A stretch of DNA of 7,175 nucleotides from JANMEX01 sp031423755 (GTDB taxonomy: Bacteria > Pseudomonadota > Alphaproteobacteria > Rhizobiales > Rhizobiaceae). Made by a program: the position numbers and the translations under genes. The notes under the pieces were generated by a model. It searched no databases, was not told where the DNA came from, and worked only from the letters and a program-made list of their open reading frames with translations. The DNA is taken from positions 1 to 7,175 of the forward strand of contig JANPGC010000145.1 of NCBI GenBank assembly GCA_031423755.1. The letters are read 5' to 3'. Positions 6,057 to 7,175 of this stretch are shown here, piece by piece (position 1 is the first letter of the stretch; each line of letters begins with the position of its first letter).

Positions 6057-6083
6057 TTGACTCGGCTGCGGACACTCTATAGG
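6057..6083 (+). promoter_or_regulatory. Possible promoter for the rightward permease gene
   Basis: TTGACT (6057-6062) and TATAGG (6078-6083) resemble -35 and -10 boxes, but the 15-base spacer is short. Transcription would start near 6090, leaving about 40 bases before ATG 6133 but almost no leader for ATG 6094. This supports the later start if the promoter is real. It lies in the 144-base divergent region 5989-6132, where I found no convincing promoter for the leftward permease gene. Confidence 0.3.
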
Positions 6084-6132
6084 CCGCGCTTCTATGCAGC
6101 CTACCGTGCAATCCATCAGGTTCTCCCGCCCC

Positions 6133-7017
6133 ATGAAGCCCATCCAGTTTGCGACCTATCTGTTCCTTGCCGTCACATGGGGCTTTTCCTTCATGATCCT
6201 GCTGCATGTCGTGCAGGCGTTCGGCTGGGCCGGGGCGGTGACATTTCGCGGCATACTGGCCGGGGTCATTTTGCTTAGCGCAGCCAAAATCGTCGGACGG
6301 AAGCTCGATTTCAGCGTCGGGTATCGGCATCTGGCGATTGTCGGCGCGACGACGGTTGCGGGGCAGCTGGTGTTCATGTCGATCGGCACGCCGCTGATCG
6401 GCACCGCCATGTCGTCGATTTTTGTTGCCGCCATTCCGCTGTTTTCTATGGTCATCAGCCAGCTTTGGGGGCTTGAGCGGATGTCGGGGCGCGGCCTTGC
6501 CGGGATTGGCCTTGGTGCCGCCGGCATCATGATGCTGGTCGGGTTTCCGGCGGAACCGATCAGTGCAGCATTCCTGTTCGGCTGCGGCTGCTCGCTCCTG
6601 GCGGCATTCTTTGCCGCCTATGGTTCCAATCATGTCAGCCGCTATCTGGGCTCTGCGGGTGCATGGGAGGTGACAATCGCGTGGTCCATCATCGGCGGCG
6701 TGATGACGCTGCCTGCCATGGTATTCGTGCCCATACCGCGCGCGATCACGCTCGCGGATTTGGGCTGGCTGTTTGCGCTGGCGGCAATCATCAGCGCCCT
6801 CAACTACACGCTCTATTTCAAGTTGGTCGCCGAGATTGGCGCGACCAAGACGATCAGCGTCGAGTTTCTGGTGACTGTGGTTGCAGTGATCATCGGCACG
6901 ATGCTGCTTGGCGAGCGGCTCAGTATCATACAATTTGCCGGGGCAGCCATCATCATTTGCGGCTGCGCGCTGGTGCTTGGGCTTTTCCAGCCGAAAGAGC
7001 CGGATATTCACGGTTGA
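6133..7017 (+). CDS. EamA/DMT-family permease (second, divergent)
   Basis: This 294-residue membrane protein has about ten hydrophobic helices and two EamA repeats. The first starts with ATYLFLAVTWGFSFMILLHV (7-26) and includes GTAMSSIFVAAIPLFSMVIS (90-109). The second ends with GATKTISVEFLVTVVAVIIG (236-255), MLLGERLS and a last helix before a short polar tail. It is a distant relative, not a recent duplicate, of the divergent permease to its left: motifs correspond but few residues match by eye. Expected role is inner-membrane transport of a small metabolite, substrate unknown. Two in-frame ATGs are possible, 6094 and 6133. I choose 6133 because MKPIQFATYLFLAVTWG is the natural start of helix one and the extra 13 residues are polar. 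It is co-oriented with purA, 111 bases upstream of it. Confidence 0.9.
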   Translation: MKPIQFATYLFLAVTWGFSFMILLHVVQAFGWAGAVTFRGILAGVILLSAAKIVGRKLDFSVGYRHLAIVGATTVAGQLVFMSIGTPLIGTAMSSIFVAAIPLFSMVISQLWGLERMSGRGLAGIGLGAAGIMMLVGFPAEPISAAFLFGCGCSLLAAFFAAYGSNHVSRYLGSAGAWEVTIAWSIIGGVMTLPAMVFVPIPRAITLADLGWLFALAAIISALNYTLYFKLVAEIGATKTISVEFLVTVVAVIIGTMLLGERLSIIQFAGAAIIICGCALVLGLFQPKEPDIHG

Positions 7018-7031
7018 AGCCGGTGTTTTTT
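7009..7031 (+). terminator. Weak intrinsic terminator at the end of the second permease gene
   Basis: CACGG (7009-7013) can pair with CCGGTG (7020-7025) with one bulged G, around a six-base loop, and TTTTTT follows (7026-7031). The stem includes the permease stop codon. The short bulged stem makes it a modest candidate. Confidence 0.4.
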
Positions 7032-7116
7032 CCTCGCATCGTGCGCCTTCTGCCGGTATAGAGCCGCGGGAACAGGGCCTCGGTCTTTTTCCCCAAACAT
7101 GAATGCGCCGCAGATC

Positions 7117-7122
7117 AGGAGA
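7117..7122 (+). promoter_or_regulatory. purA ribosome binding site
   Basis: AGGAGA ends six bases before the ATG at 7129. It is a strong Shine-Dalgarno and fixes the purA start. Confidence 0.8.
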
Positions 7123-7128
7123 CCCTGA

Positions 7129-7175
7129 ATGGCAAACGTTGTGGTGGTCGGCTCGCAGTGGGGCGACGAGGGCAA
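7129..7175 (+). CDS. purA: Adenylosuccinate synthetase, N-terminal fragment (cut by window end)
   Basis: Fifteen complete codons are present, reading MANVVVVGSQWGDEG, with the next codon beginning AA. This is the diagnostic N terminus of adenylosuccinate synthetase: the GSQWGDEGKGK signature holds the GTP-binding glycine-rich loop and the catalytic Asp (here in GDEG). The enzyme joins IMP and aspartate using GTP in the first step from IMP to AMP. The gene is truncated only by the window edge. The preceding 111 bases hold a weak terminator, a TATAGA that might be a -10 box (7057-7062), an imperfect hairpin (about 7061-7085) followed by TTTTT (7086-7090), and the ribosome binding site. Confidence 0.93.
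   Translation, partial: MANVVVVGSQWGDEG

Noticed and set aside
6001..7011. Long open frame (336 codons) on the minus strand
   Set aside because: It is antisense to the second permease gene. Its product is rich in Arg, His, Asp and Gln with no hydrophobic core or motif, as expected when a high-GC membrane-protein gene is read backwards.
1..7175. CRISPR arrays, tRNA or rRNA genes, insertion sequences
   Set aside because: I found no regularly spaced repeats, cloverleaf or rRNA-like stretches, transposase motifs or paired terminal inverted repeats.

Overview
The window looks like chromosomal DNA of an alphaproteobacterium, most likely Hyphomicrobiales (Rhizobiales), Phyllobacteriaceae/Mesorhizobium-like. 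Three things suggest this: the protein sequences of serA and purA, the moderately high GC of most genes, and a bipartite palindromic repeat before serA that resembles the short dispersed repeats of rhizobial genomes. The genus assignment is inference.

Layout, left to right. Bases 1-97 hold the palindromic repeat and a strong ribosome binding site. serA follows (98-1699, +), a complete long-form 3-phosphoglycerate dehydrogenase closed by a clear intrinsic terminator. A small toxin-antitoxin pair comes next on the + strand: a DUF1902 (HicB-like) antitoxin at 1781-2005 and a HicA-like toxin at 2096-2290. They are separated by a 90-base spacer of about 29% GC that carries a direct repeat and a small inverted repeat.

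A minus-strand block then converges on the toxin gene. In transcription order it holds an EamA/DMT-family permease (5988-5098), a one-component regulator joining an NTF2/SnoaL-like domain, a PAS-like region and a LuxR-type helix-turn-helix (4970-3993), and a thiamine-diphosphate enzyme of the 'acetolactate synthase large subunit-like' group (3857-2319). A possible 21-codon ORF lies just ahead of the enzyme gene. A second EamA/DMT permease (6133-7017, +) is divergent from the first. The window ends in the first 15 codons of purA (from 7129, +).

serA and purA are housekeeping genes of serine and AMP synthesis. The toxin-antitoxin pair and the permease-regulator-enzyme block between them look like accessory cargo. 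The most unusual piece is the NTF2-LuxR fusion regulator beside a ThDP enzyme that has no small subunit and an altered cofactor motif. The three minus-strand genes may form one catabolic or export unit, but their substrate cannot be read from the sequence. I see no tRNA, rRNA, CRISPR array, insertion sequence or integrase.
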